This document shows positions 45,469 through 55,802 of a DNA stretch of 64,000 nt, piece by piece. Both the position numbers and the translations under genes were made by a program. The notes below the pieces were generated by a model that ran no database searches, was not told where the DNA came from, and was given only the letters and a program-made list of their open reading frames with translations. The stretch is from Gelatoporia subvermispora B (taxonomy: Eukaryota; Basidiomycota; Agaricomycetes; Polyporales; Gelatoporiaceae). Each line of letters begins with the position of its first letter. Within the stretch, counting starts at the first letter, position 1. The DNA lies in NCBI GenBank assembly GCA_000320605.2, contig KB445819.1, positions 124,001 to 188,000 on the forward strand, in the 5' to 3' direction.

Positions 45469-47550
45469 TCACGGCACGCCCATCTTGCACACCGTTCCCC
45501 CTCCTGTACTGCCGTCGAACACGAAGAAGTTGACGATGGGCGATTCGCGTGCAGCCAGCGCCTTGAGGATATCCTGCGCAACCATACCACCCACCACCGC
45601 ACATACGGGCGACAACTCATGCGCAGCGGTAGTTGCAACGGTCCTAAAGGACACCCGATACATCAGGAATTGAGATCATCTCGACTGACAACTGAATACA
45701 CTTACTGCAAGACCTCATATGGGACAACCGGCATCGCCTGCTTGTTGACCTGTGCATTTGCCAGTAGCATGTCCGTGATCGCCTTCAGTTTCGTCGCCTC
45801 ACTTGCGTCATCCGGGCGTGCACCGCCATGCGTCGCCTGGTACTCCCACAGCGCTATATGGCAGATGTGAGCTTGAGCTTGATCTACATCACCGCGGGGA
45901 TGAGCAGAGCATACCAAGCACAGAGAAGACAGCAGCAGGGTTGAGCTCCTTCGTCTGCTTCCTCGACAGGCCGGCCCACCGGTGCTCAAGCGCCGATCGG
46001 AGGGGGGCGTACGTTGTCGTGTTCTTGATGTCCTTCGCCGACTCCTTCGCCGAGCGGTCTCTACGTGGCCAGCAACACGGGGTCAGTGCGCACACGATCA
46101 CCGGACACGCGCAGACAAACGGACGTACGGCGCGATATAGTCGTGCGTGAGCAAGTCGCAGAAAATATAGCCATAGAGCCCGTACGTGCCGCCGGCGTAG
46201 AACGGCTTCCCCGCTCTTCGACACGCGTCATTGATGCGGATCTGTCGGCGACGGGCATGCAGCGGCCGCTGAGCTCGTGCGCACGCGGGGGCGACGAATC
46301 ACGCACCATGGTCTCCCGGTCCGAGTCGGTGACACAGACCATGTCGACGCCGCGAAGCAGGCTGTCCAGCGCATCGCCCGCGACTGCTGACGCGTCCGGG
46401 ACGGTCTCGACGGTCACGAGCGGGTTGAGGCTCTCGATGCGGGCCTTCGCCGCGTCGACCCTCTGCACAGGTGCGGTTTATTTAGTACGGGGACGCATGT
46501 GACTAGCGGGTATGGAAATAGATGAGAGGACGTCCTGACGGCGAAGCCCCGTCGTCGCACGGAGGGCCCGTAAAGGGTCCGAGGGCGCGCACGAGGCGCC
46601 TGGCGAGGTCGCGGGGCAGCAGCACGTTCCGCGGACAGTAGATGGCACGACGAGCACGGTGAGCCCACTTTGGCTGCACAATCATGTGGCACGCAGACGG
46701 CGAAGTGGTGGTGGCGGACGACTGCCCGCGCTGCCACTTGCTGTCTGCAGTGCTATTGCCAAGATAAAGAGGTCGTGAGAGCGCAGAGGCCGGCACCTGT
46801 TTGCCTGACTGCCCGAGAGACCAGCGTGAGGCCAACGAGTGCAACGCCGCGCAGCGCGATATTCCTAGACACGGAGATGAAATGCGCTGCGCCCGCGCGT
46901 CATAGCCAGACAGCCCAGACAAATGCACTCCACAGCCCAGCGTGCTCGTCATTTCGTGCCCTCGAGCCAAAGAGACCAGCGTGTGCCGCACAGACCAGGA
47001 AAAGACCGCGCTCGTCGGGGAAGCGCCGCTCGCCGCACAGGTCGTCCAAGTAGCTCAATACGATACGCCCAGCCTAGCCCAGTGTCCTGCGCCATACGGA
47101 GGACCAGTCTGTAATTCGGCGTGCTCACCTTCCTGCCGACGTCCTCGTCCCGGAAGAAGAAGCCCGCGCCGAGGTCCGCCTCCGCGACCTCCCGGGCGTC
47201 CGCGACGATGAGCTTTCCGATACCCGCGAGGACGATGTTCTTGACCGCCTCCGTCGCGGCGCCCCCGAGGTTCACGACCAGAATCGTCGCATTGCGCATC
47301 CTGCGGGGTCACCATCCGTCTGAGCATCTCCGTGCGTTGGACAGGCGTCCCCGTGCGGCGGCGCGCTCACCTCTGCTGCGCCTCGAGGCCCCACAGCCGG
47401 ATCTGCCTGTCGTACACCGCAGCCTCATCTGCGGCGCGGGACGTCAGTGTCAACGCGGGCCCTAGTGCCATGGTGTCTCATGTCGCGGGGGACGGTACCT
47501 TCTGTGATCTGGAGCGGCACGGCCTTCGTCCCTGGGTCCGCGCCCGACAT
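45469..47550 (-). CDS. AOS1: AOS1/SAE1, small subunit of the SUMO-activating enzyme (E1)
   Basis: Together with Uba2 it activates SUMO with ATP; it holds the adenylation fold but no catalytic cysteine. Exon 1 starts MSGADPGTKAVPLQ (ATG 47548-47550), then AVYDRQIRLWGLEAQQR and RNATILVVNLGGAATEAVKN, with FFFRDEDVGRK ending the exon at 47129. After an unusually long intron (46463-47128) the frame resumes RVDAAKARIESLNPLV, then GVDMVCVTDSDRET, NDACRRAGKPFYAGGTYGLY, and CDLLTHDYIAP. RKQTKELNPAAVFSVLALWE, MLLANAQVNKQAMPV and ELSPVCAVVGGMVAQDILKA follow, ending GGGTVCKMGVP at the TGA at 45469-45471. Order and length match Aos1 throughout. The nucleotide-binding glycine motif reads GGAATE rather than the common GxGGxGSE, still plausible for this subunit. 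Confidence 0.92.
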
Positions 47551-48515
47551 TGGTTGTGAAAGCTCGCGAAGGTGCCTGCGCACGGGGTCGTCCTCCACAC
47601 GGTCGCCTCAGCGGACAGAAGGTTCAGATTCAGGAGAATCCGCAGGAACTGCACGGGCCCGGGGCGTCGATTGTGCGGGACGGACGGGTGTAGACGTCGG
47701 ACGAGGAAACGTTACCGCGATGGGTGGGCGTGAGTGGTTCGCAGCTCTGGCGGTGCGCGCGCGGGTTCGAGGCCCGGCGCTTCCGAGGGCGCGTTCTTCC
47801 CTCCTCGCACCTTTTCCGGACAGCACCTCGCTAATCTCGCGCCTTGCCGGCACCAGTCCCTGCCTCCATTCTTACGTTCTTGAACCCCTTCCCCTTCGTC
47901 GAACCGCGCCGAAGCAGGCACGCAGACATACAGCGGCTTGGCCCCAGCCCAGGCCCGCGCGGACAGCCACGTTCCCCGACACCGAATTGAACAGGGACGC
48001 AGCGCGCTTCGAACTGCGCGAATGCGCGAATGTGCGAAAGAACGGGCGCATTTTCTTCGAGAACTCGGGAGAAAGAACAGATGGTATTGTGACCAATAGT
48101 ATACAGCGCCGCCTGTTCGAGAACTCGGGAAAAAGAACAGATGGCATCGTGACCAATAGTATCACGGGCAGACGCTGTTCGCGAGCTCGGGCGAAAGAAC
48201 AGATAGCATTGTGACCAATAGTATACAGCGCCGCCGCGCGACCCCGGCGCGGGCGAGCGTTACAAAGACAGTGTACACGGGCTAACTAAGGGTAAAGGTA
48301 AACAATAAACGTGGAGCATCCCCTATATATACACACACACAACATGACGTATGAACGAACCAGATGATGGGCCAGGGCGCAGTAATCGATAAGTCATCGC
48401 ACCATTGTCAGTAATCAGCAGCCAGTACGTGCAAAGTCTGCCACAGCGGCGGTATCATCGGCGTCGACGTCAGGCGGGCAGGGGACGATCAGCCCCGCGC
48501 AGCCGGGCCTGAGCT
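47551..48515. promoter_or_regulatory. AOS1 upstream region
   Basis: This is about 960 bp between the AOS1 start and the stop of the Zn2Cys6 gene, which points the same way. It contains three 61-bp tandem repeats, each with a CCAAT box. A long plus-strand frame (47447-48214) is a shadow of GC-rich DNA and ends inside the repeats. Confidence 0.5.
48056..48238. repeat. Three tandem copies of a 61-bp repeat, each with a CCAAT box
   Basis: Copies start at 48056, 48117 and 48178, each beginning TTCGAGAACTCGGG or TTCGCGAGCTCGGG. Each carries GAACAGAT, then GTGACCAATAGTAT, and ends with a GC-rich segment (CAGCGCCGCC in copies 1 and 3). Copies differ at a handful of positions. CCAAT is the core site of the fungal HAP/NF-Y complex. 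Confidence 0.88.
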
Positions 48516-51500
48516 TCAGTTCCCGCCCATCAGCGGCATGCCATCCGCGCTCGACGCGGCGTCCCTATCGTCGTCCAATCTGAGACGGGCAAGGGGGAGG
48601 GGGAGGGAACACATCAGCCGCGCGTCGCATATCGCCGACATCAGCGCGGGGGCACTCACAAATAGTTCCGCTCGATCTCTGACAGAATGGACAAAAAGTC
48701 CCCTGCGGCAGGCGGCGGCGGGTCAGCACTGGCACTCTGGCACCCGGATGCGGAAGGCGGCACGGCAGTGCACGCATGCGGAAGGAAGGGGGCGGACTGA
48801 ATGGGGAAGGGGCGAAGCGCGGGGAAGGGAACACGCACATAGATACGCGTGCGCCCGCGCGGCGGACGCGGGCGCGGTCTCTGCCTTGCGCACGGCGTCG
48901 AGCAGCGTCGACGCGACGAAGCGCACCTTGTGTACCTGCGCGCGCGCAATAACAAATTATCAGCTTCGCCGCTCGGAGGCCCGCAGGGGGTACGCACGAG
49001 TGACGGCCCGTTGGTCGCGATCGACTGGATGGGAATGCTTCGCACACGGAAACAAGTAAGCACGGGTCTTCCCATAGACGGGAGCGGTGTGGGGGCCCAC
49101 CTGTGGAGGATGTTGAGCAGGTCGCTCGCGACCGCCTCCCGGTCCTCCGCGACGCGGTGCTCGTCGACGCTCCCCTGGAGGCTCGTGACGAGCTCGTCGC
49201 GGTACTGCTCAATCACAAACCGCACAAGTTGCTACACACAACCGCACAAAACGCGCCCATTCAGCCGCGCCCTTCAACACACACTGTCAGGAACGCGCAC
49301 CTGCGTGACATAGAGGTTCGCCTGCATGACGAGGAACGGGTTGAGCGCATTCGCGCGCGACGCCTTCGGGTTATCGAAAAAGTCCTTGACCTCCGCGAAC
49401 GTCGCCTGGCGGAAGCCCGCGCCGCCGTACTCCGCGGGGATGTGGTTCTGCGCATGCGCGTGCTTGAGGCGGAGCGGCTCGGGCGCGTGCGCGAGCGCGG
49501 TGACGATGCGCGCGTGGAGCGCCTGCACCTCCTCGAGGCGCGCGGTGAGGAACTGGCCCTGCGGCGGCGAGCGCTTGTCGACGCGGATGCGCACGAGGAT
49601 CTCGCCGAGCAGCGCGAAGATGCGCGAGATGTAGTTCAGCCCGGACACGAGCGCCGTCTTCCCGTGCGGCTGCGGGAGGTACGCGCTCTGCGTGATGCTG
49701 CGGCGCGGGGGGGAGGGCGGAAATTCCGGGGTTAATCCTCGGCGGGCAGACCACGCGGGCGGGCACTCACTATTCGTCGTCGAGCTCGCGCGGGAAGTTG
49801 CACGTGGTGTCTTCATCGCGGAGGCAAATTGGGCGGCCAAGCAGGATCGACATCGACTTGTCGGCTGTGGGATTCGCCGCACACCCGGCGAGGTCAGGGG
49901 GTGCGCAAAACGAGCGCGTGAGAACGGCCGCACGTACCTCCAAAGAGCAGCCAGAAAGTGCGCCGGCGGACCTCGCACTCGACGAGGTCGAGCCCCTCGT
50001 AGGAGGACTCCTCGTGCATGCGCAGTGTGACGGCGATGTGCGCGGCCTCGCCGAACGCCGCGTGCTGCGTTGCGTCGTGGCCCTCGCAGAAGTGGTACAC
50101 GCAGTCGCTATGCGGGCACGCGTCAAGTCCAAATATACATCCGAGGTAAAATGAATGGACACACAAATAGCGGATGACGACGTGCATCGACGTTGGTGGG
50201 TCGTACGACGCAACGGAGATGTGGCGGCTCGCCTCGTGGCACGTCTGTGCAAGCTTGCGGACCGCGTGGCGTTCCATCGGAAGGTACGAGCGGGGCACCT
50301 GCACGAGTGTCGACGCGACCGTCGACATGACGAGCGCAAAGAAGAGCGGGTCGCGCTCCTCCCTGTGCGCGTGGAGATCTGCCATGAAGCTCGGCTTGTG
50401 CACACACGGCGTCAGTGGGTAGACAAAGTCAAAGAACAGCGCGATGATGAGCATGACCGTGTCGCGCGGGGCGACATCCTCGAGCCGGTGTGGTCTGTAG
50501 TAGTACGACAGCGGCGGGATCGAGGTCGGCGGGGGGACGGGCAGCGTCTGGTGCTGTCGGAACGACCAGTTGTGCAGGGGGTACGTGCTGAACTGGTCTG
50601 CTGGCGAGCCGAACGGGGCTGAGTCATCCTGCCGCCCGGGCGAGCGGGAGGCAGGCCCATTGCTCCCTGACTCGGCGCGCGAGCCGAAGGACGAAGTGCT
50701 GATCGAGGGAATGGGTGGGAACTGGGCGTGGAAACCATCCGCTGCGATCGGGTAGCGCGAGGGGGGGATCGCGGTGTTGTGGAGGGTCGAGACGGGGCTG
50801 AGGGACGGCTCGAGGAAGGAGGGCACCGAGGCTGTCGTGCTCGGCGAGAGGGACGACAATGTCGGACTGGTCGCCGTGTGCGACGTCGATGCAGGCGAGT
50901 GCGGGTCGGACGTGCCATTCTGGCCTTCCTGCTGGGCAGCGGCTGCTGCTGCTGCCTCCTGCAGGCGTCGCAGATAGCTGCGAGGGTGGAATTGGGACGC
51001 TGCTCTGTGCGGACATGGGGGACTTACAGGTTGGGGGGACCGCGCTTTTTCGGCTGGTACTCGTAGGTGCAGGGGATGCCGAGCGCGATGCAGTGCTTGC
51101 AGGACTGCTTGGGATCGTCCGGGTTCTCCCGTGCACACCTCACCTTGCGCGCGCGGCAAGCATCGCAGCCTGGGCGGGCCGTCAGACGGAGCGGATCTCG
51201 GGGCAGCGAAGTAGCGGGAGACGCACTCTGTGATTGCCTCCTGATAGAGAGGAGAGAAAGGGCACGGTCAGTTTGGTCGACCGCGCGAGAGATAGAAAAG
51301 GACCGCGACATGTCGGAGGAAGAGGCTCTGGGTCGTATGAGGAGCGGCGTGCTCGCCTGGAGCGGTCGCGCGAGCTCGGCAGACGAGGGGGGACGCTCGG
51401 TGGAGTAGCAAGAGGGGGATGCGGGGCAAGATGCGGGGAGGAGAGTGGGGAGTCGGGGCGGATGAAAGCGTGCGGGGAAACCCCGGGGAAAGGGCACTCA

Positions 51501-51602
51501 CTTTCTCTTGATCTTGCTGGATTCGGACGAGTCCTTGGGAGTGGGCTCGTCAGAAGGGGGGGAGGCTGAGGCGGATTCTTTTTTTGTGCGTGCGGAGGGC
51601 AT
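48516..51602 (-). CDS. Zn2Cys6 fungal-specific transcription factor with fungal_trans domain
   Basis: Exon 1 starts MPSARTKKESASASPPSD (ATG 51600-51602). Exon 2 carries the zinc cluster: CDAC, RARKVRC, then CKHC and IALGIPC, with cysteine spacing 2-6-11-2-6, followed by the basic linker YQPKKRGPPN. Next is YLRRLQEAAAAAAAQQEG, a long serine/proline-rich linker, and the middle-homology (fungal_trans) region with PLTPCVHKPSFMADLHAH, LGCIFGLDACPHSDCVYH and CEVRRRTFWLLFG. ADKSMSILLGRPICLRDED, YISRIFALLGEILVRIRVDK and FLVMQANLYVTQ follow, ending MPLMGGN at 48516-48518. Layout is that of DNA-binding regulators of metabolism, comparable with XlnR-type factors in the linker, but targets cannot be read from sequence. 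The join between exons 1 and 2 is the least certain. Confidence 0.85.
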
Positions 51603-52739
51603 GCCTGGGGAGTAGGACGGAGGATATATTCTTGGGCGGCGGACGGAGGAGGGCCGGTAGCGCGGCTATAGTGTGCGGGGATGCCGGGCTACACGCTTGC
51701 CGGGGACGGGCGTGCCGGGGCCGGGGCGTGAGGGTGAGCGCGCGTCGGGGGCGGCGTCGGGCGTCGGGTGTCGGGCGTCGGTGCGGACGATGAGCAGCTA
51801 GCACAGCAAGGTAGTGGACTCGCGTTAGTGCGGGGAAGTGCGGGGTAGCAGCGACTCGGAGCCGAGGGCAGGCTCACGCATTTGAGCGGATGGACTGTTT
51901 GTGCGCGTGTTGATCGTTTCCTGGCGCCTACACCAGCCAGTGAGTTCGCGGCCAGTTAGCGAGCACATCCCAACATATTCTCTTCTGCTTTCAATATCAG
52001 CGCAATCAGCTACCATAAAGACGCCTGTGACGCGCTACGTCGAGAGAAGCACCCCCTCGAATAATTGGGAATATGAGCAGCGTGCCACCAGGTGCGACCC
52101 GGGGCCTCATCCGACCCTCCGCATCCGCCTTGCCCGTCACGAGTCCTCGTCCCCGCAGGCTTCTCCGGCTCATCTCCGGCAGTACATGCGCTCGCCCATC
52201 CCTCCAAATCCGTCAGGTCTGCATGCTCACTTCCCAGAGCGTTCTTTCCACTCCCCCGGCCTGCCCTACCCATACCGGGATCGCTCAGTCTCAATCACCT
52301 CGGTCCATGTCTCTCGTCCCGCGTGACCGACTCGTTTTGGCTTTCTGCTTTGCATTACCTACGCTCTCCCGACGCGCTCTATTCGACTCTTAGCATGACC
52401 TGCTCCATCTACCTGCCAAGTATGACCTCCCCCGCATCCATCTACGAAAGTCACGCTCCCCGCCGTCGTCATACCGCGCGCGCGGGTGCAATCCCAGCGC
52501 TTCCGATCGCACTCTGATCCCTCGCCTGCCACTCGTCCTTGTTCTGCCCTTGTGCCTCCGTTGCCAACTCCCTCCGACCCCGCGTTCCCCTCCCATCTTC
52601 GCGCCTTCCTCGCTCACGTGAACACCCCGGCTCCCTCGCCGCGGCCAAGCCCAGCTCCCGGGCCCAGATCCCACCGCGCGCGCCCGCATGACCGGTGCGC
52701 GTCGTCCCCGCGCGTCTCGTCGCGTGCTGCACGCTACAG
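51603..52739. other. Intergenic: transcription-factor promoter and PPR gene 3' side
   Basis: This GC-rich DNA has polypurine and polypyrimidine stretches, and several long frames on both strands that overlap without family resemblance. No gene was recognised. Confidence 0.4.
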
Positions 52740-55700
52740 CTACCGCGCGCGCCCGTGCCCGCCGCGTCTCGCGCGCGCGACGATCCGCGCCCCGCCCGGC
52801 TTGAGCGGCTGCGCGCGCTGGTACCGCCGCCGCGTCACGCTCGCGTCGTCCTCGCGGAGCTGCCCGAGCATGACCCGCGCGCGGTCCGGGTCGAGGAACC
52901 CGAGCCGCGTGTGGTCCTTGATGCGCCGCGCGATGAGCGCCCGCGTCCGCGTCTGCATCTCGTCGTCCCACTCCACCTTGCCCTTCAGCATCATCTTCCA
53001 GAACCGGTACGCCATGATCGGGTGGTCCGCCTGCAGCGCCGCCACTACGCAGTCGCGCCCCATGTTCGTCGTCGGCACCGAGTTGCGGTCCAGCAGCAGG
53101 TCCAGCACCTCCTCCGCCGAGTCCAGGCTCACCGCCGCATCGGTCTGCGTTGAGATTGCCGCTCGAAGAAGAGTGCCCAGCGTCTTGAACGAAAGCTGCT
53201 TGATCCCGCTGTCGTACGCGCGCCGGAAGAGCTGCTTGACAAGAGCCATGTCCTCGTGTAGAATGGCTTGGTGGATGACCGTCCCGTACGACACCGCATT
53301 AAGCTTGAGCCCGCTATCCTGCATGCGCTTCATAAGACGCGCAGCCGTATGCGGCGAGCGCGAGGCGAGCGCAGACAGCGCGATGTTCACATCGTACATG
53401 TCGTACTTGGCCCCGATCTTGGATATGACGAGGAACACCTCGAAGCCCATGCGCACCTTCCCGAGCATAAAGTGCGCGCGCGCGAGCGCGCCGAGCGCAA
53501 AGTGGTCGAGCTCCGTGAGCGACGCGTGCCGGTACTTGAACTCGTTCAGCACGCGCTCCGCGAACGCGCGCAGGTCGAGCAGGTGCTCGTCGACCTTCGT
53601 GTCGAACACCTCCCAGCCCTCGTCCCACTCCTCGGGCAGCGCCAACTCTTCCATCGCCTTCCACACGCCTTCGATCGCCTTCTGCTCGAGCTCGCCCGGC
53701 TCCGGCGGGTCGCGCGGGCGCAACCAGTTGAACGCCTTGGCCGAAGAAACAGATTGCGCATCCAGGTCCTCAGCAGTCACATCGGCCTCACTTGCTCCGT
53801 CCGCTGGGGCTTCTTCGCCTGCATCGGCTTCTTCGGCTTCTGTGCTCTCACCCTCCACCACCTTGCCCTCGCCCTCCTCTCCGGCCCCAAGCTCCGCCTC
53901 GCCCTCATCCACCTCAAGCTTGCGATGCCGGCCAATAAACCTCGAGCGGCGGCGGCGGTTCACCGTCGCGCCCATATGCACGCCGCGGTTATCCTCGACC
54001 GCGCGCCTGATCAGATTCGCATATAAGCTGACCATCTTGAGCATCGTGCCGGGGCTGCCCGCGACAAAGTCGCGCTCGGGCGCGGGCGCGGCGGTCCAGC
54101 GCTCCCACAGCCGGCGCGCGTCGCCCGCGAAGCCGTACTCCGCCGCGAGCGCGACGAGCCGCCCGCGCAGCGGCGCCGGCACGTCGATCTCCGCCGCGGC
54201 GACCTGCTGCGCGAGCCGCCGCGCGAGGTGCACGTTGCGCCGCTCGAGCACGAGGAACTCGAGGAAGCGCACGAGCCCCGCGCCGAGCGGCGGGCGCGGG
54301 CCCGGCGGGCGCGCGTCGGGATCGGCGTCTGCGTCTGCGTCGGCGTCGGGCGCGGGGGGGCCGTCCTCGAGCTCGTACGCGCGGAGCGCGGCGTTGAAGA
54401 GCTCCTCGAGGAGCGGGAGCTCGTCGAGCCTGCGCGCGTGCTCGTAGAAGAGCTGCACGGTGTCCTCGTCGACGAGGTGCGGCGCGGCGCGGTCGAAGAG
54501 CATGACGAGCGCGTTGGCGGCGAGGCGGAGGTCGTCCCTGTCCGCCGCGGCGTCGAGCAGCGCGCGGAGGACCCACATGACGTGCGCGACGAGCGGCGGC
54601 GCGAGCGGCGGGGCGCTGAGCTGGAGCGCGCGGAGGACGAGCGCGAACGCGCGCCGGCGCCAGTTCCACGCGAGGCACGAGCGCGTCATCGCGGAGAGGA
54701 CGATCGTGACGAAGTCGTCCGAGCGCAGGTCCGAGCGGTGCACCGCGGACGTCGCGAGGTGGTTCGTCTGCACGAGCCGCTGGAAGATCTCCAGCGCCGC
54801 GCGCTGCCGCCCCACGGTCGCGTAGTCGAGCGTGATCGCGAAGAGCGGCCAGAGCGTCTTGCAGTGCGACGCGTAGGTCGCGTCGCGCTCGTATGGGAGC
54901 ATCTGCAGCAGGCCCGGGACGAAGTAGGGGTAGATTTTGATGTCCAGGTCCGGCGTCGGGTACTGGCCGATGAGCTTGTAGATGCCCCGCACGCGGAACG
55001 ATTCCGGGAGCAGATGCTCCAGGTCCTCGTCACGGTCGATGATCTGGAAGACGGACAGCACGTCGGCCTTGGAGATGTAGGTCTTCTCGTACAGGCGTAT
55101 GAAGCGTTCCACGATGGCGCGACGGTTATCGTACGAGCAGACAGAGGCGTTCTCCTTGACGTCCTCCAGCAAAGCAGGCACCAGCTCTTGCTGTCCGTTA
55201 TCGAGCGCTTCGTCGGAGAGCTCAAAGAAGAGGCGCATGTTTTGGTACCAATTGGACGGAAACAATGTTCTCCCCCGCGCGCGCATCCTGAGATACCGCT
55301 CGACCTTTGTCTGTGGTGTGCCTGGGATCCGTGGTCCAAGGATGTAGTCGTCATTCTCATCCACCTCTTCTCTGTCGTGACCGTCGTTCTCTTCATCCTC
55401 AAGCATTCGTTGCAGCACCAGAGGTCCGCGAGCAGAGCGTCGCAATAAAGCAGCAGTTCTAAGCTCAGCGACGCTTGGCGAGTCATCGGAATCCGTTTTC
55501 GCGCTCTTGGTCTTGTGTGGTCCAGAGCTGCGTCTAGATGAGACGTCACTTTCTGACTGTTCCGTTTTGGGACTGTTTTCCGGTGCGGCGGGTGTGGCAG
55601 GCTGCGCCCCGCGACCCGCTTCATACTTCCGGTATGTTCTGCGAGCAGAGGTATAGTATTCGGGTGCTGGCCCTCTCGAGGATTGTGTGAATGCGCGAAG

Positions 55701-55802
55701 CAGCGATGGCCGGCAATGCTCGGTCCTGATGCACGCCGGTGCTCGACGCCCCCATGACCCCCAGACGACGTCTCTGCTCCATCGCGCTCTTGGCACACAC
55801 AC
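52740..55802 (-). CDS. Large PPR-like, probably mitochondrial, RNA-binding protein
   Basis: An open frame of about 1020 codons without a needed intron ends at 52740-52742. Its first residues (TEHCRPSLLRAFTQSSRG, then YYTSARRTYRKYE) are rich in Arg and Ser, like a mitochondrial presequence. The C-terminal third shows helical repeats of PPR type: MYDVNIALSALASRSPHTAA with RLMKRMQDSGLKLNAVSYG, and VIHQAILHEDMALVKQLFRR. Upstream parts (KTYISKADVLSVFQIIDRDE, LFFELSDEALDNGQQ) look helical too. An acidic linker and an Asp-Ala run lie between. Such proteins bind organellar RNA and act in processing or translation. No ATG precedes the conserved part in this frame; the frame opens only at a GTG (55800-55802), so a short upstream exon probably supplies the start. 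Confidence 0.7.
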   Translation of the reverse strand: MCVPRARWSRDVVWGSWGRRAPACIRTEHCRPSLLRAFTQSSRGPAPEYYTSARRTYRKYEAGRGAQPATPAAPENSPKTEQSESDVSSRRSSGPHKTKSAKTDSDDSPSVAELRTAALLRRSARGPLVLQRMLEDEENDGHDREEVDENDDYILGPRIPGTPQTKVERYLRMRARGRTLFPSNWYQNMRLFFELSDEALDNGQQELVPALLEDVKENASVCSYDNRRAIVERFIRLYEKTYISKADVLSVFQIIDRDEDLEHLLPESFRVRGIYKLIGQYPTPDLDIKIYPYFVPGLLQMLPYERDATYASHCKTLWPLFAITLDYATVGRQRAALEIFQRLVQTNHLATSAVHRSDLRSDDFVTIVLSAMTRSCLAWNWRRRAFALVLRALQLSAPPLAPPLVAHVMWVLRALLDAAADRDDLRLAANALVMLFDRAAPHLVDEDTVQLFYEHARRLDELPLLEELFNAALRAYELEDGPPAPDADADADADPDARPPGPRPPLGAGLVRFLEFLVLERRNVHLARRLAQQVAAAEIDVPAPLRGRLVALAAEYGFAGDARRLWERWTAAPAPERDFVAGSPGTMLKMVSLYANLIRRAVEDNRGVHMGATVNRRRRSRFIGRHRKLEVDEGEAELGAGEEGEGKVVEGESTEAEEADAGEEAPADGASEADVTAEDLDAQSVSSAKAFNWLRPRDPPEPGELEQKAIEGVWKAMEELALPEEWDEGWEVFDTKVDEHLLDLRAFAERVLNEFKYRHASLTELDHFALGALARAHFMLGKVRMGFEVFLVISKIGAKYDMYDVNIALSALASRSPHTAARLMKRMQDSGLKLNAVSYGTVIHQAILHEDMALVKQLFRRAYDSGIKQLSFKTLGTLLRAAISTQTDAAVSLDSAEEVLDLLLDRNSVPTTNMGRDCVVAALQADHPIMAYRFWKMMLKGKVEWDDEMQTRTRALIARRIKDHTRLGFLDPDRARVMLGQLREDDASVTRRRYQRAQPLKPGGARIVARARRGGHGRAR

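Noticed and set aside
47447..48214. Plus-strand frame of 255 codons upstream of AOS1
   Set aside because: It begins inside AOS1, runs through promoter DNA and ends by reading the 61-bp repeats. No domain.
52486..54447. Open frame of 653 codons on the plus strand opposite the PPR-like gene
   Set aside because: It is composed of Arg, Ser and Ala repeats forced by GC-rich codons of the opposite strand, has no domain, and overlaps a frame with real repeat motifs.
54228..55448. Open frame of 406 codons on the plus strand, rich in Glu-Arg-Arg
   Set aside because: Same cause: a shadow of the PPR-like gene. The apparent coiled coil is a composition effect.
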